Assembly (NCBI RefSeq): GCF_003390865.1
Contig: NZ_QMEJ01000003.1
Coordinates: 434,001 to 498,000 of the forward strand
Length of the DNA stretch: 64,000 bases
Direction: 5' to 3'
Origin: Tropicimonas sp. IMCC34011
GTDB taxonomy: Bacteria > Pseudomonadota > Alphaproteobacteria > Rhodobacterales > Rhodobacteraceae
The position numbers and the translations under genes are program-made. The notes beneath the pieces are model-generated. The model did not search any database and was not told the DNA's origin. It saw nothing but the letters and a program-made list of their open reading frames with translations. This document shows positions 9,167-18,191 of the stretch, piece after piece (position 1 is the first letter of the stretch; each line of letters starts with the position of its first letter).

Positions 9167-11572
9167 TTAACCCCTCAAGCTGCCGCCCGTCGCCTTCGTC
9201 ACCTTCTCGATGACCTTCTTGGAGACCGCGTCGATCTCCTCGTCCGTCAGGGTGCGCTCCATCGGCTGGAGACGGACGGCGATGGCAAGGCTCTTCTTCC
9301 CTTCGCCCATCTGTGCCTCGGCGGCCTCGCCGGTGAACTCGTCGAAGACGCGAACGCTTTCGATCAGCGCCTTGTCCGCACCGCCGGCCGCGTTCACCAC
9401 GTCGAGCGCGGCGACCTGCCGATCAAGGACGAAGGCGAAGTCGCGCTCGACGGCCTGCAGCCCGGAGACCTTGAGCGCCGGCCGGCCCGTTCCGCTGGAG
9501 CGGGGGTAGGGCACGGCATCGGGGAAGAGCGTCCAACCGACGGCCGGGCCTTTCACATCGAGCGCGGAGAGCACCTTGGGATGAATCTCGCCGAAGACGC
9601 CTAGGACGGTCTTGCCCAGGCAGATCGCGCCGGAGCGGCCGGGGTGAAACCAGCCGGGCGCATCACGCCTGATCTGCGCTTTCGCGGGCGCCCCGATGGA
9701 GGCGAGCGCCTGTTCGAGGTCCGCCTTCGCGTCGAACACGTCCACGCCGCGGCGCGCACCATGAACGCCGCGGGGAGTGGCGTCGCCGACGAGAATGCCG
9801 CTCGCGACGAGGGACTGGTTTTCCGGCTCTCCGCCCGAGAACACCGCGCCGATCTCGAACAGGGCCAGCTCGCCCTGGCCGCGCGCCTGGTTCCGCGCCG
9901 CGGCCTGCAGGAGGCCGGGCAGAAGTGCTGGGCGCATGTGGCTCATCTCGGAGGAGATGGGGTTCTCGAGTTTCGTATCGGGGCCGCCGCCGCCGAAGAG
10001 CGCCGCGGAGGCCTGATCCACGAAGCTGTAGCTGACGCATTCGTTGTAGCCGGCGCCGGCGACGGTCCGGCGCAGGGTGCGCTCGCGCCGCTGCAGCGGC
10101 GTCAGCACGGGCGCGGGCAGGCCGGGCCGGGGCCGCGGCATCGGCTTTCCTTCGAGCTTGGTAAGGGAGGCGATGCGGGCGACCTCCTCGACGAGATCGG
10201 CGCTGCCCTGAATGTCGGGCCGCCAGCTCGGCGGGTGTGCCATGTCGGCCTCAAGCCGGAACCCGAGGGCCTCGAGCGTCTTGCGCTGCTCGGCCTCGGG
10301 GATGTCCATCCCGACGAGGCTGACAACGCGGTCCGGGTTGAACGGATAGGCGCGGGTCGTGTCCGGTGCGGCGCCGGCGATCACGGCCTCGGACGCCTCG
10401 CCGCCGCAGAGATCGAGGATCATCCGCGTCGCCAGCTCGAGGCCGTCGCGTGCGGAGGCGGGGTCCACGCCGCGCTCGAAGCGGTAGCGTGCATCGGAGT
10501 TGATCTTGAGGGCGCGGCCGGTGAACGCGGTGCGGACGGGATCAAACCAGGCGCTCTCGACGAAGACGTCCGTTGTCTCCGTCGTGCAGCCGGTCGCAAG
10601 CCCGCCCATCACCCCGCCGATGGACTGGATGCCGGCGTCGTCGGAGATCACCGTCATGCCCGGCTCGAAGGTGTACTCCTTGTCGTCGAGGCCCATCATC
10701 GTTTCACCGCCTCGCGCGGGATGGACGGTCAGCCCGCCCGCGAGCTTGCCCGCATCGAAGACGTGGAGCGGCCGCGCGCGGTCATGGGTGAAGAAGTTGG
10801 TGATGTCGACGAGGGTGGAGATGGGGCGAAGGCCGATCGCCTTCAGCCGCGCCTGTAGCCAGTCGGGGGAGGGGCCGTTCCTGACGCCGCGGATCAGCCG
10901 CCCGCAGAAGACCGGGGCCACATCCCGCGCGTCCTCGGCGATGGTCACGGAAACGGGGGAGGGGAAGGTGCCGGGAACCTCCGGGGCGGGCGCCGGCTTC
11001 AGCGTGCCGAGGCCCCGCGCCGCGAGATCGCGCGCGATGCCGCGCACGCCGAGCGCATCGGGCCGGTTCGGCGTGATGCCGATCTCGATCACCGGATCGG
11101 TCCGGCCGGGGTCGTTCTCTTCGAGCCAGTCGGAGAACGGCTGACCGGCGGTGCCCGAGGGCAGCTCGATGATCCCGTCATGTCCCTCGCCGAGCTCCAG
11201 CTCCCGCTCGGAACACATCATGCCGTGGCTCTCGATGCCGCGGATCTTGCCGACCTGGATCGTCGTGTCGATGCCGGGCACGTAGGTGCCGGGGGCGGCG
11301 ACGACCACGGTGATCCCTTCGCGGGCATTCGGCGCGCCGCAGATGATCTGCGTCTCGCCGCTCCCCGTCTCCACGCGGCAGACCTTCAGGCGGTCCGCAT
11401 CGGGGTGCTTCTCGGCGGCGACGACCTTGCCGATGGAAAACGTGGAAAGCGCCGCCGCGGGATCCGTCACGTTTTCGACCTCGAGGCCGAGATCGCTGAG
11501 CGCGAAGGTGATCTCGTCGAGCGTGGCCGCGGTGTCGAGATGCTCCTTGAGCCAGGCGAGGGTGAACTTCAT
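9167..11572 (-). CDS. pheT: Phenylalanine-tRNA ligase beta subunit
   Basis: An 801-residue protein starting MKFTLAWLKEHL, the standard family N-terminus. It has the tRNA-binding EMAP-like domain (near residues 40-150), the B3/B4 editing region, B5 domains and a C-terminal anticodon-binding FDX-ACB domain. With PheS it forms the alpha2-beta2 enzyme that charges tRNA-Phe in the cytoplasm. The frame is open for 63 further codons upstream, but they do not resemble the family. Unusually, pheS and pheT are separated by about 480 bases that contain a small opposite-strand gene, so pheT probably has its own promoter. Confidence 0.97.
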   Translation of the reverse strand: MKFTLAWLKEHLDTAATLDEITFALSDLGLEVENVTDPAAALSTFSIGKVVAAEKHPDADRLKVCRVETGSGETQIICGAPNAREGITVVVAAPGTYVPGIDTTIQVGKIRGIESHGMMCSERELELGEGHDGIIELPSGTAGQPFSDWLEENDPGRTDPVIEIGITPNRPDALGVRGIARDLAARGLGTLKPAPAPEVPGTFPSPVSVTIAEDARDVAPVFCGRLIRGVRNGPSPDWLQARLKAIGLRPISTLVDITNFFTHDRARPLHVFDAGKLAGGLTVHPARGGETMMGLDDKEYTFEPGMTVISDDAGIQSIGGVMGGLATGCTTETTDVFVESAWFDPVRTAFTGRALKINSDARYRFERGVDPASARDGLELATRMILDLCGGEASEAVIAGAAPDTTRAYPFNPDRVVSLVGMDIPEAEQRKTLEALGFRLEADMAHPPSWRPDIQGSADLVEEVARIASLTKLEGKPMPRPRPGLPAPVLTPLQRRERTLRRTVAGAGYNECVSYSFVDQASAALFGGGGPDTKLENPISSEMSHMRPALLPGLLQAAARNQARGQGELALFEIGAVFSGGEPENQSLVASGILVGDATPRGVHGARRGVDVFDAKADLEQALASIGAPAKAQIRRDAPGWFHPGRSGAICLGKTVLGVFGEIHPKVLSALDVKGPAVGWTLFPDAVPYPRSSGTGRPALKVSGLQAVERDFAFVLDRQVAALDVVNAAGGADKALIESVRVFDEFTGEAAEAQMGEGKKSLAIAVRLQPMERTLTDEEIDAVSKKVIEKVTKATGGSLRG

Positions 11573-11816
11573 CGGTGTGTCCGCATCGGTGGTGTCAGGT
11601 CGAGCCGGACATATCCGAATCGCACACGGGGCGAAAGGTGGGGCGCCGTTGCCGGGCCGAGAGGTCGCGGGAGACAGTTTTGGTCTCGCATGAGAAAGAG
11701 TTCGCCTTGAACGAGATCGATTGTCGCCCTCATTCCGCCGCGCTTGCCCAAATCCCGCCACAATTCGAACGCATACATGCCCCTATCGGGTGGGGACCCG
11801 CTATCGGTGCCTTGTT

Positions 11817-12050
11817 ATGGACAGAATTGACGATTTCCTTTGCGGTCTCGCTCGACCGATCCTCGTGGCACTGATCGTGCTTGTCGGACTTGGCGTCGTG
11901 TCCGCCTCCGGCAGCCCTGTCGGGCGTGCCGGCTCCACCACCTGCATCCAGATCTTCGCCGATCCCGGCTTCAATCGGACCGTCTGCCGACTGAGCCCGG
12001 CGCGACTGCTGCGCGCCGAGGTGCCTCTGGGACGGTGGATGGGGCTCTAG
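11817..12050 (+). CDS. Small single-span membrane protein, unknown function
   Basis: A 77-residue frame, MDRIDDFLCGLARP followed by a hydrophobic segment (about residues 15-33), then a region with two cysteines (TTCIQIF and TVCRLS). It converges on pheS, ending one base before the pheS stop. This tail-to-tail packing favours a real gene. No clear ribosome-binding site precedes the ATG, so the call is moderate. Confidence 0.5.
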   Translation: MDRIDDFLCGLARPILVALIVLVGLGVVSASGSPVGRAGSTTCIQIFADPGFNRTVCRLSPARLLRAEVPLGRWMGL

Positions 12051-12051
12051 G

Positions 12052-13125
12052 TCAGGCGGTCAGGCCGCCGCGCATGGTTGGAACGGCGGTGCTGGCGAAT
12101 CCGTAATGGCGCAGCCAGCGCAGGTCGCTTTCGAAGAAGGCGCGAAGGTCCGGAATGCCGTATTTCAGCATCGCGATCCGATCGATCCCCATGCCGAACG
12201 CGAAGCCCTGGTAGACCTCGGGGTCGATCCCCCCGGCCTTCAGCACGTTGGGATGCACCATGCCCGAGCCGAGGATCTCCAGCCAGTCGTCGCCTTCGCC
12301 CAGTTTCAGCGCGCCGCCTTCCCAAGAGCAGCGGATGTCGACCTCGGCGGAGGGTTCGGTGAACGGGAAATGCGAGGCGCGGAAGCGCAGTTCGACATCG
12401 TCCACCTCGAAGAAGGCGCGGCAGAACTCCTCAAGGACCCATTTGAGGTTCGCCATCGAGATGTCCGTGTCGAGAGCGAGGCCTTCGACCTGGTGGAACA
12501 TCGGCGTGTGCGTCTGGTCGAAGTCGGCGCGGTAGACGCGGCCCGGCGCGATGACGCGCAAGGGCGCCCCTTGCGCCAGCATGGACCGGATCTGCACCGG
12601 GCTCGTATGCGTGCGCAGGACGTGGGGCGGGCGATCGTCCTCCTCGGCGCGGGCCATGTAGAACGTGTCCATCTCCGCGCGGGCGGGGTGGTGGGACGCG
12701 ATGTTGAGGGCGTCGAAATTATACCAGTCGGTCTCGACCTGCGGTCCCTCGGCGACGGAGAATCCCATATCGGCAAAGAGCGCGGTCACCTCCTCGGTCA
12801 CCTGGCTGACGGGGTGTACGGTGCCCGAGCGCACGGGCCGCGAGGGCAGGGTCACGTCCAGCCATTCGGCCTTGAGGCGTTCGTCGAGAGCGGCATCGGC
12901 GAGGCCGGAGCGTCTGGCGAGGATCGCGTCGTTCACCTCAGCCTTCAGCGCGTTGAGAGCGGGGCCGGCCGTCTGGCGCTCCTCCGGGCTCATCTGCCCG
13001 AGCTTGCGCATCTCGAGGGCGATCTCGCCCTTCTTGCCGAGCGCCGCGACGCGGATCTCCTCGAGTTGCCCCTCGCCCTTCGCCTCGGCGATGGCGGCGA
13101 GGTATTTCTGCCGAAGATCGTCCAT
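12052..13125 (-). CDS. pheS: Phenylalanine-tRNA ligase alpha subunit
   Basis: A 357-residue catalytic subunit with an N-terminal coiled coil ([19 protein letters not shown]) and class II synthetase motifs. [21 protein letters not shown] and the C-terminal GFGMGIDR-like block ([12 protein letters not shown]) are visible. It makes phenylalanyl-adenylate and transfers it to tRNA-Phe together with PheT. The start at 13125 is the family start; the frame upstream is only non-coding extension. It lies downstream of rplT on the same strand, but a terminator at 13323 separates them. Confidence 0.97.
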   Translation of the reverse strand: MDDLRQKYLAAIAEAKGEGQLEEIRVAALGKKGEIALEMRKLGQMSPEERQTAGPALNALKAEVNDAILARRSGLADAALDERLKAEWLDVTLPSRPVRSGTVHPVSQVTEEVTALFADMGFSVAEGPQVETDWYNFDALNIASHHPARAEMDTFYMARAEEDDRPPHVLRTHTSPVQIRSMLAQGAPLRVIAPGRVYRADFDQTHTPMFHQVEGLALDTDISMANLKWVLEEFCRAFFEVDDVELRFRASHFPFTEPSAEVDIRCSWEGGALKLGEGDDWLEILGSGMVHPNVLKAGGIDPEVYQGFAFGMGIDRIAMLKYGIPDLRAFFESDLRWLRHYGFASTAVPTMRGGLTA

Positions 13126-13322
13126 GCTTCTCGCGTCCCGTCCGCTGCCCTCGGGCGACCCCCTTGGCCGCCGCGCGCGGGAGGTATCACGGAGCCGCGC
13201 CCGAGCGCAAATGCGGATGGCGGCGAGGGGAGCGGAGAAGATGCAAGGGTGCGCGCAAGGCACCGTCGAAGGTGCCGGCCCGGTCACTCTCGCGGCAAGG
13301 GCGAGACGGGCGTCTCCCACGA

Positions 13323-13352
13323 AAAAGGCCCGCCGGGTGGGGCGGGCCTTTT
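13323..13352 (-). terminator. Bidirectional-looking terminator between rplT and pheS
   Basis: AAAAGGCCCGCC at 13323-13334 pairs with GGCGGGCCTTTT at 13341-13352, giving a T run on both strands. It lies 25 bases after the rplT stop, so its main job is probably ending the rpmI-rplT transcript. Confidence 0.85.
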
Positions 13353-13376
13353 GCTATTCAAGTGTCGCAGTGAACC

Positions 13377-13739
13377 TCAGTTCAGCGCGGCTTTCGCCTG
13401 GTCGACGATGGAGCCGAACGCGTCGGGCTCGTGCACCGCGAGATCGGCGAGGACCTTGCGGTCGACTTCGATCCCGGCGAGGGCGAGGCCGTTGATGAAC
13501 CGGCTGTAGGTCAGGCCTTCGTCATGGGCGCGGACGGCAGCGTTGATCCGCTGGATCCACAGGGCACGGAACTGCCGCTTGCGGTTCTTCCGGTCGCGCG
13601 TGGCGTACTGGTTGGCCTTGTCGACGGCCTGGGTCGCGGTGCGGAAGGCGGTGGAGCGGCGGCCGTAATAGCCCTTCGCTGCCTTGATGACCTTCTTGTG
13701 ACGCGCGTGGGTGACTTTGCCGCTGGTAACTCGGGACAT
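13377..13739 (-). CDS. rplT: 50S ribosomal protein L20
   Basis: A 120-residue basic protein whose [16 protein letters not shown] start and [12 protein letters not shown] block identify bL20, an early assembly protein of the large subunit. It follows rpmI by 13 bases, the standard rpmI-rplT order. infC is not adjacent here, as is common in Rhodobacterales. In other bacteria L20 represses its own operon through the leader; no such structure was recognised here. Confidence 0.98.
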   Translation of the reverse strand: MSRVTSGKVTHARHKKVIKAAKGYYGRRSTAFRTATQAVDKANQYATRDRKNRKRQFRALWIQRINAAVRAHDEGLTYSRFINGLALAGIEVDRKVLADLAVHEPDAFGSIVDQAKAALN

Positions 13740-13752
13740 GGATCAGATCTCC

Positions 13753-13953
13753 TCAGCGCGCGTAGGGCATGTATTTCTTGACGATCTTGGCATCCGGCTC
13801 GGAGAGAACCATGGTGCCGCGCGCGTCGCGAATGAACTTGTTCGAACGCTTGATCATCCCGTGCCGCTTGCCGGCCTGGGCGGATTTGACCTTGCCGGTG
13901 GCGGTCATCTTGAAGCGCTTTTTGGCGCCTGACTTCGTCTTCATCTTGGGCAT
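13753..13953 (-). CDS. rpmI: 50S ribosomal protein L35
   Basis: A 66-residue basic protein beginning [15 protein letters not shown], the exact bL35 pattern, and ending in MPYAR. The open frame extends 38 codons upstream, but only the part from 13953 is ribosomal. The 173 bases between its start and the next gene on this strand presumably hold the promoter and leader of the operon; no structure was identified there. Confidence 0.97.
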   Translation of the reverse strand: MPKMKTKSGAKKRFKMTATGKVKSAQAGKRHGMIKRSNKFIRDARGTMVLSEPDAKIVKKYMPYAR

Positions 13954-14126
13954 TTTGCCGTTGCTCCCGCTTGTGTGGGGTCGGTTATGAAGCGCCGGAA
14001 GGCATGCCATTCGGCCCGCTGGCGCTGGTGGAGTGGGCCGCATAGAGGATCGCGGTGGAGTTGGCAAGCGCGGAGCGTGCGGGACAGACGCGGCACGCGC
14101 TGCAGGAGGCAGGGATCACGCCGCTG

Positions 14127-14351
14127 TCAGGTCAGCACGGCTCCGATCGTCTCCAGGATCACGTCGGGGATCTGTTCGATCCGGTATCCGCCGGGCTTCC
14201 GGTTCAGCGCGGTGGTGATGAGGGCCGCGGCCGCCACCATCAGGATCACGGCCGCACGGGGCGGGCGGCTGTCCGAGAAGGCGGAGACCAGGGACGGCAC
14301 GGAGATCAGGCCGAGCAGGATCCCAAGCGTCAGGCAAAGGTCCGGTCCCAT
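14127..14351 (-). CDS. Small two-span membrane protein, unknown function
   Basis: A 74-residue protein with two hydrophobic segments (LCLTLGILLGLISVPSLV and AAVILMVAAAALITTAL) and a short C-terminal tail ending in ILETIGAVLT. The start at 14351 has gaggaga about eight bases upstream. It follows pyk by 48 bases on the same strand and is probably co-transcribed. I recall similar small proteins next to pyk in Rhodobacterales, but their function is unknown. Confidence 0.75.
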   Translation of the reverse strand: MGPDLCLTLGILLGLISVPSLVSAFSDSRPPRAAVILMVAAAALITTALNRKPGGYRIEQIPDVILETIGAVLT

Positions 14352-14399
14352 TCCCGTTCTCCTCGAGCGGCCCGCCCGCACCGGACGGGCCGCGCGCCC

Positions 14400-15848
14400 T
14401 CACTCGGGGTCGGTGTTGAAGATCAGTCGCTCGTCGCAGGGCGCGACGCGCAGGATGTTGGTGGTACCGGTCACGTTGAAGGGCACGCCCGCGGTCACGA
14501 CGATGAAGTCCTCGGGGCCCGCGAAGCCGCCGGTCCGGGCCGCGCGCGCGGCGCCGACGACGGCCATCTTGAAGCGGTTCACCGAGCCCGCGATGTAGCA
14601 GGTCACGCCCCAGGAGAGGCAGAGCCGGCGCGCCGTGCCGATGAGGGGCGTCAGGCCGATGATCGGAACCTGCGGACGCTCCCGCGCGGTCAGCTCGGCG
14701 GTGGTGCCCGACTGGGTGAAGCAGCAGATCGCCTTCACGTCGCTCGATTCGGCGATCTCCCGCGCGGCGGCGACGATGCCGTCGGCGATGGTGCGGCGCT
14801 GGACGTTGCGGGAAGCGTTGATGATGTCGCGGTAGGTGGGGTCGCCCTCCACCTCCCGCGCGACGTTGTCCATCGTCTTCACCGCCTCGAGCGGATACTG
14901 CCCGGCGGCACTTTCGGCGGACAGCATGATCGCATCCGCGCCTTCGTAGATCGCGGTGGCGACGTCGGAGACCTCGGCGCGGGTCGGCATCGGGCTCTCG
15001 ATCATGCTCTCGAGCATCTGGGTGGCGACGATGACGGGCTTGGCGGCCGCGCGGGTGAGCCGCGTCAGGCGCTTCTGGATCGGCGGAACGTTCTGCACCG
15101 GAAGCTCGACGCCGAGGTCGCCGCGCGCGACCATGATCCCGTCGGAGGCGCGCAGGATGTCCTCGAAGGCGGTGACGGCGGCGGGCTTCTCGATCTTCGA
15201 CAGGACGGCGGCGCGGCCCATGATCAGCCCGCGCGCTTCCTCGACATCCGCGGCCCGCTGAACGAAGGACAGCGCGATCCAGTCGACGCCGAGCTCGCAG
15301 ACGAATTCGAGGTCCCGCTTGTCCTTCGCGGACAGCGCGGCGAGGGGCAGGACCACGTCGGGCACATTGACGCCCTTGCGGTTGGAGATCCGGCCGCCGG
15401 CGATCACCGTGCAGTCGGCGAAGTCCGAGCCGCACTCATCCACCTTGAGGCGGATCTTGCCGTCATTGACGAGAAGGCGCGCACCGGGCTCCAGGGCCTG
15501 GAAGATCTCGGGATGGGGGAGCTGGACGCGGGTCGAATCGCCCTCGGTCTCGTCGAGATCGAGGCGGAACTTCGCGCCTTCCTCGAGATCCTCGCCCTCG
15601 TCGTTGGCGAATACTCCGCAGCGCAGCTTAGGTCCCTGCAGGTCGGCGAGGATGGCGATCGGCCGACCGGTATCCTTCTCGATCTTTCGGATGATCTCGT
15701 GCCGGGCGCGGATTTCCTCGTGGTCGCCGTGGCTCATGTTGAGACGGAACACATCCGCTCCCGCCTCGAACAGCGCACGGATCATCTCGTAATCATTGGA
15801 GGCAGGGCCAAGCGTGGCCACGATCTTCACGTTTCTCATCCGTCGCAT
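14400..15848 (-). CDS. pyk: Pyruvate kinase
   Basis: A 482-residue enzyme converting phosphoenolpyruvate and ADP to pyruvate and ATP. Family blocks are clear: the N-terminal VKIVATLGPAS, LNMSHGDHEE, the catalytic-site IEKPAAVTAFEDI and MVARGDLGVE, then ATQMLESMI and MLSAESAAGQYP. The C-terminal regulatory domain is complete. The start MRRMRNVKIVA at 15848 fits the family; the frame upstream is unlike it. A near-palindrome TTAGCGCCAA about 35 bases upstream may be the operator of a central-carbon LacI-type regulator. Confidence 0.97.
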   Translation of the reverse strand: MRRMRNVKIVATLGPASNDYEMIRALFEAGADVFRLNMSHGDHEEIRARHEIIRKIEKDTGRPIAILADLQGPKLRCGVFANDEGEDLEEGAKFRLDLDETEGDSTRVQLPHPEIFQALEPGARLLVNDGKIRLKVDECGSDFADCTVIAGGRISNRKGVNVPDVVLPLAALSAKDKRDLEFVCELGVDWIALSFVQRAADVEEARGLIMGRAAVLSKIEKPAAVTAFEDILRASDGIMVARGDLGVELPVQNVPPIQKRLTRLTRAAAKPVIVATQMLESMIESPMPTRAEVSDVATAIYEGADAIMLSAESAAGQYPLEAVKTMDNVAREVEGDPTYRDIINASRNVQRRTIADGIVAAAREIAESSDVKAICCFTQSGTTAELTARERPQVPIIGLTPLIGTARRLCLSWGVTCYIAGSVNRFKMAVVGAARAARTGGFAGPEDFIVVTAGVPFNVTGTTNILRVAPCDERLIFNTDPE

Positions 15849-15879
15849 GGCGCTGTCCCATCGGTTGCTTGCGAGTGGT

Positions 15880-15892
15880 GTTAGCGCCAAAC
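15880..15892. promoter_or_regulatory. CceR-like operator candidate upstream of pyk
   Basis: GTTAGCGCCAAAC contains TTAGCGCCAA, one mismatch from the palindrome TTAGCGCTAA. That palindrome is the core I recall for the LacI-family regulator CceR, which controls central carbon genes in Rhodobacter. It sits in the divergent gap between pyk and the N-formylglutamate hydrolase gene, at a position suited to repressing or activating pyk. The regulator itself is not in the window. Confidence 0.45.
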
Positions 15893-15984
15893 AGGCGCGC
15901 TTTAAAGCCCGGTGCTGGCTCTTTGGCGTCCGTGGCCCTATCACAAATCGAGGCTCTTTCTGTGCACGGCAAGGTCACCGCTCC

Positions 15985-16728
15985 ATGACATATGCGCCTT
16001 ACCGCATCGTTGGCGAGGATCTTCCGGGTCGTTTCGTGGTGATCTGCGACCATGCCGCGAACACGGTTCCGGCCGCGGTCGGCGGTGGATCCCTCGGCCT
16101 TCGGGACGAGGACATGCAGCGGCACATCGCCTACGATCCGGGCGCGGCGGCGGTGTCGCTCGCGCTTGCGGAGGTCCTCGGCGCTCCGGCCGTGCTGTCC
16201 AACTTCTCCCGCCTCGTCATCGACCCCAATCGCGGCGAGGACGATCCGACGCTGGTGATGCGGCTCTATGACGGGACGATCATTCCCGCGAACCGGGAGG
16301 CGGGGCCGGAGGAGATCGAGCGCCGCAAGTCCCTGTGCTACCTGCCGTATCACGACGCGGTGGAGCGCGTGGCGGTCCTGCGGGACGATCCGGTCATGGT
16401 CTCCGTCCACTCCTTCACGCCGCAGCTGCGGGGGCGTGGGCTCCGGCCGTGGCAGGTCGGGGTGCTGCATTCGCACCGCGATACGCGCCTTGCGATGCCG
16501 CTCCTCCATGCGCTGGAGGAGCAGGGAGGCCTGACGGTGGGGGACAACCAGCCCTATGGCGGCCATCTGCCGGGCGATTCCATGGACCGGCACGCGCTGT
16601 CCCACGGGCGTCCCAACGCGCTGATCGAGCTCAGGCAGGACCTGATCGAGGACGAAGCGGCGCAGCGGGAGTGGGCCGAGCGTCTCGCTCTCGCGCTTGA
16701 CGCCGCGGTGGCTCAGGCACAGGTCTGA
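15985..16728 (+). CDS. N-formylglutamate amidohydrolase family protein
   Basis: A 247-residue protein with the FGase motifs ICDHAANTVP, a metal-binding pattern around VSVHSFTP and the C-terminal NALIELRQDLI. The family removes the formyl group from N-formylglutamate in histidine breakdown, but many members have other or unknown amide substrates. No hut genes are nearby. The start MTYAPYRIVGED at 15985 is preferred because an N-terminal extension of 63 codons would run across the divergent pyk promoter. It is followed 37 bases later by a DUF1244 gene, a pairing I recall from other alphaproteobacteria. Confidence 0.88.
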   Translation: MTYAPYRIVGEDLPGRFVVICDHAANTVPAAVGGGSLGLRDEDMQRHIAYDPGAAAVSLALAEVLGAPAVLSNFSRLVIDPNRGEDDPTLVMRLYDGTIIPANREAGPEEIERRKSLCYLPYHDAVERVAVLRDDPVMVSVHSFTPQLRGRGLRPWQVGVLHSHRDTRLAMPLLHALEEQGGLTVGDNQPYGGHLPGDSMDRHALSHGRPNALIELRQDLIEDEAAQREWAERLALALDAAVAQAQV

Positions 16729-16765
16729 CCGAGGCGCTACCCCCCAATCATTCAGGAGATCCGCG

Positions 16766-17077
16766 ATGGACGCGCAGACCCAAGTCGAACTCGAAGCCGC
16801 CGCCTTCCGTGCCCTGCGCGAGCACCTGCGGGAGCGGACGGACGTTCAGAACATCGATCTGATGAATCTCGCCGGCTTCTGCCGCAACTGTCTCAGCCGC
16901 TGGTACATGGAAGCCGCCAATGCGCGCGGGATCGAGATGGACAAGGAGGAGGCGCGGGAAAGCTTCTACGGCATGCCCTACGCGGACTGGACCGCGCAGC
17001 ATCAGACCCCGGCGGACGAGAAAACCCGGGAGGATTTCGGCCGCGCCTACGCCACGAATGTCGGCAAGCGCGACTGA
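16766..17077 (+). CDS. DUF1244 domain-containing small protein
   Basis: A 103-residue protein with the conserved NLAGFCRNCLSRWY and FYGMPYADWTAQHQ blocks that define DUF1244. The pair of cysteines (FCRNC) could bind a metal. The start at 16766 follows caggagat. Its function is unknown; it is likely co-transcribed with the preceding amidohydrolase. It converges with the glycosyltransferase gene, with four bases between the stops. Confidence 0.9.
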   Translation: MDAQTQVELEAAAFRALREHLRERTDVQNIDLMNLAGFCRNCLSRWYMEAANARGIEMDKEEARESFYGMPYADWTAQHQTPADEKTREDFGRAYATNVGKRD

Positions 17078-17081
17078 CGCG

Positions 17082-18191
17082 TCAAAGCCCGAGCGCGTCC
17101 CGCGTTCCCTCCGACAGCCGCATGAGGCCGGTATCGTAGAGGTCCCGCCAGCCGCTCATCCGCCGGGAGCCTGACCAGACCAGGTTGCGGCGGGTGACCT
17201 CCTCGCCGAAGGCCCGGGCCCCCTCGGCGGCGCCTTCGCCGGACTTGCGAAGCGACTGCTCCGCCTGCCGCTGGGCGAAGTCGGGGATGAGGCGGAAATG
17301 GAGGAGCGGCGTCCAGTCCGCGGCGAGCTTGTAGGCTTCACTGATCCTGTGATTCGCGCTGGTGAAGCGGGTCCCGTGTCTCCAGCGCATGAGGGCGACC
17401 TTGGAGTGCACACCGGGCCGCGTGCGCCCCGCGATAAGCTTGTGAAGCCTGCGCGCCCCGGGCAGGGGATGGGACGGCCGGCCGGGTGTCATCGCAGCGC
17501 GAATCGCCAGTCGCTCCATCGGCGCCGGCAGGAGGCCGCCGCCACGAAGCTCCCTGAAGAGCCGCTCCCGCGGCCCGCCGAAGAGCAGGTAGGGCGGGCA
17601 GGGGTAGGCCTTGCGGTCCCGCAGCGGGGGAGCGACCCAGTAGCCCTCGGCGTCGAACATCGGGAAGGCCGGCAGGAGGTTCATGCCGGGCGAGACCTCG
17701 ACCTCCGCGGCCGGGCCGTCGGCGTACATGTCGATCATCGGGGCGAAGGCGGCGTCGATCCCGGTCCGGTCCCAATGCGCGAGCAGGCGGGGCAGGGACA
17801 TGTCCGGCCAGCCGGGCGGGATCAGGAACTCATCGGAATCGCAGTGAAGCACCCATCGGCCCGTCAGCCAGCGGTCCGAGGGCCAGAGCCTCACGGGCCG
17901 CTTCACCCGTTCCCATGGCTGGGTCGTGACAAGCCGGGTCACGTCCGGCTGGGCATCGAGAAAGTCCGACGTGCCGTCCGTCGAGCCGTTGTCGATCATG
18001 ATGAAGTGGACGATGCCGAGCGCGCGGTGGTGCCGGAACCAGTCCGGCAGCCGCAGCATCTCGTTATAGGCCGGCGTGACGGCGACGGGGCCGTCCGGCA
18101 GGTCGGGGGCGGGCGGCTCGGCTCCGTCGAAGAGCTCGGAGAACGGAAGATCCCCGCCAGCCCCCTCGAAACGGAGCTTGCCGCGCGCCAT
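17082..18191 (-). CDS. Glycosyltransferase family 2-like protein
   Basis: A 369-residue protein with the GT2 nucleotide-sugar fold: VAVTPAYNEMLRLPDW, MIDNGSTDGT and a DxD-like metal site in LHCDSDEFLI. These match the Glyco_tranf_2_4 branch. No membrane span is obvious, so it is probably cytoplasmic or membrane-peripheral. Its ATG overlaps the transaminase stop by one base (TGATG), making it the fourth gene of the dgcN-dgcA-transaminase operon. Why a sugar transferase is coupled to D-amino-acid metabolism is unclear; an envelope-polymer link is only a guess. Confidence 0.85.
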   Translation of the reverse strand: MARGKLRFEGAGGDLPFSELFDGAEPPAPDLPDGPVAVTPAYNEMLRLPDWFRHHRALGIVHFIMIDNGSTDGTSDFLDAQPDVTRLVTTQPWERVKRPVRLWPSDRWLTGRWVLHCDSDEFLIPPGWPDMSLPRLLAHWDRTGIDAAFAPMIDMYADGPAAEVEVSPGMNLLPAFPMFDAEGYWVAPPLRDRKAYPCPPYLLFGGPRERLFRELRGGGLLPAPMERLAIRAAMTPGRPSHPLPGARRLHKLIAGRTRPGVHSKVALMRWRHGTRFTSANHRISEAYKLAADWTPLLHFRLIPDFAQRQAEQSLRKSGEGAAEGARAFGEEVTRRNLVWSGSRRMSGWRDLYDTGLMRLSEGTRDALGL

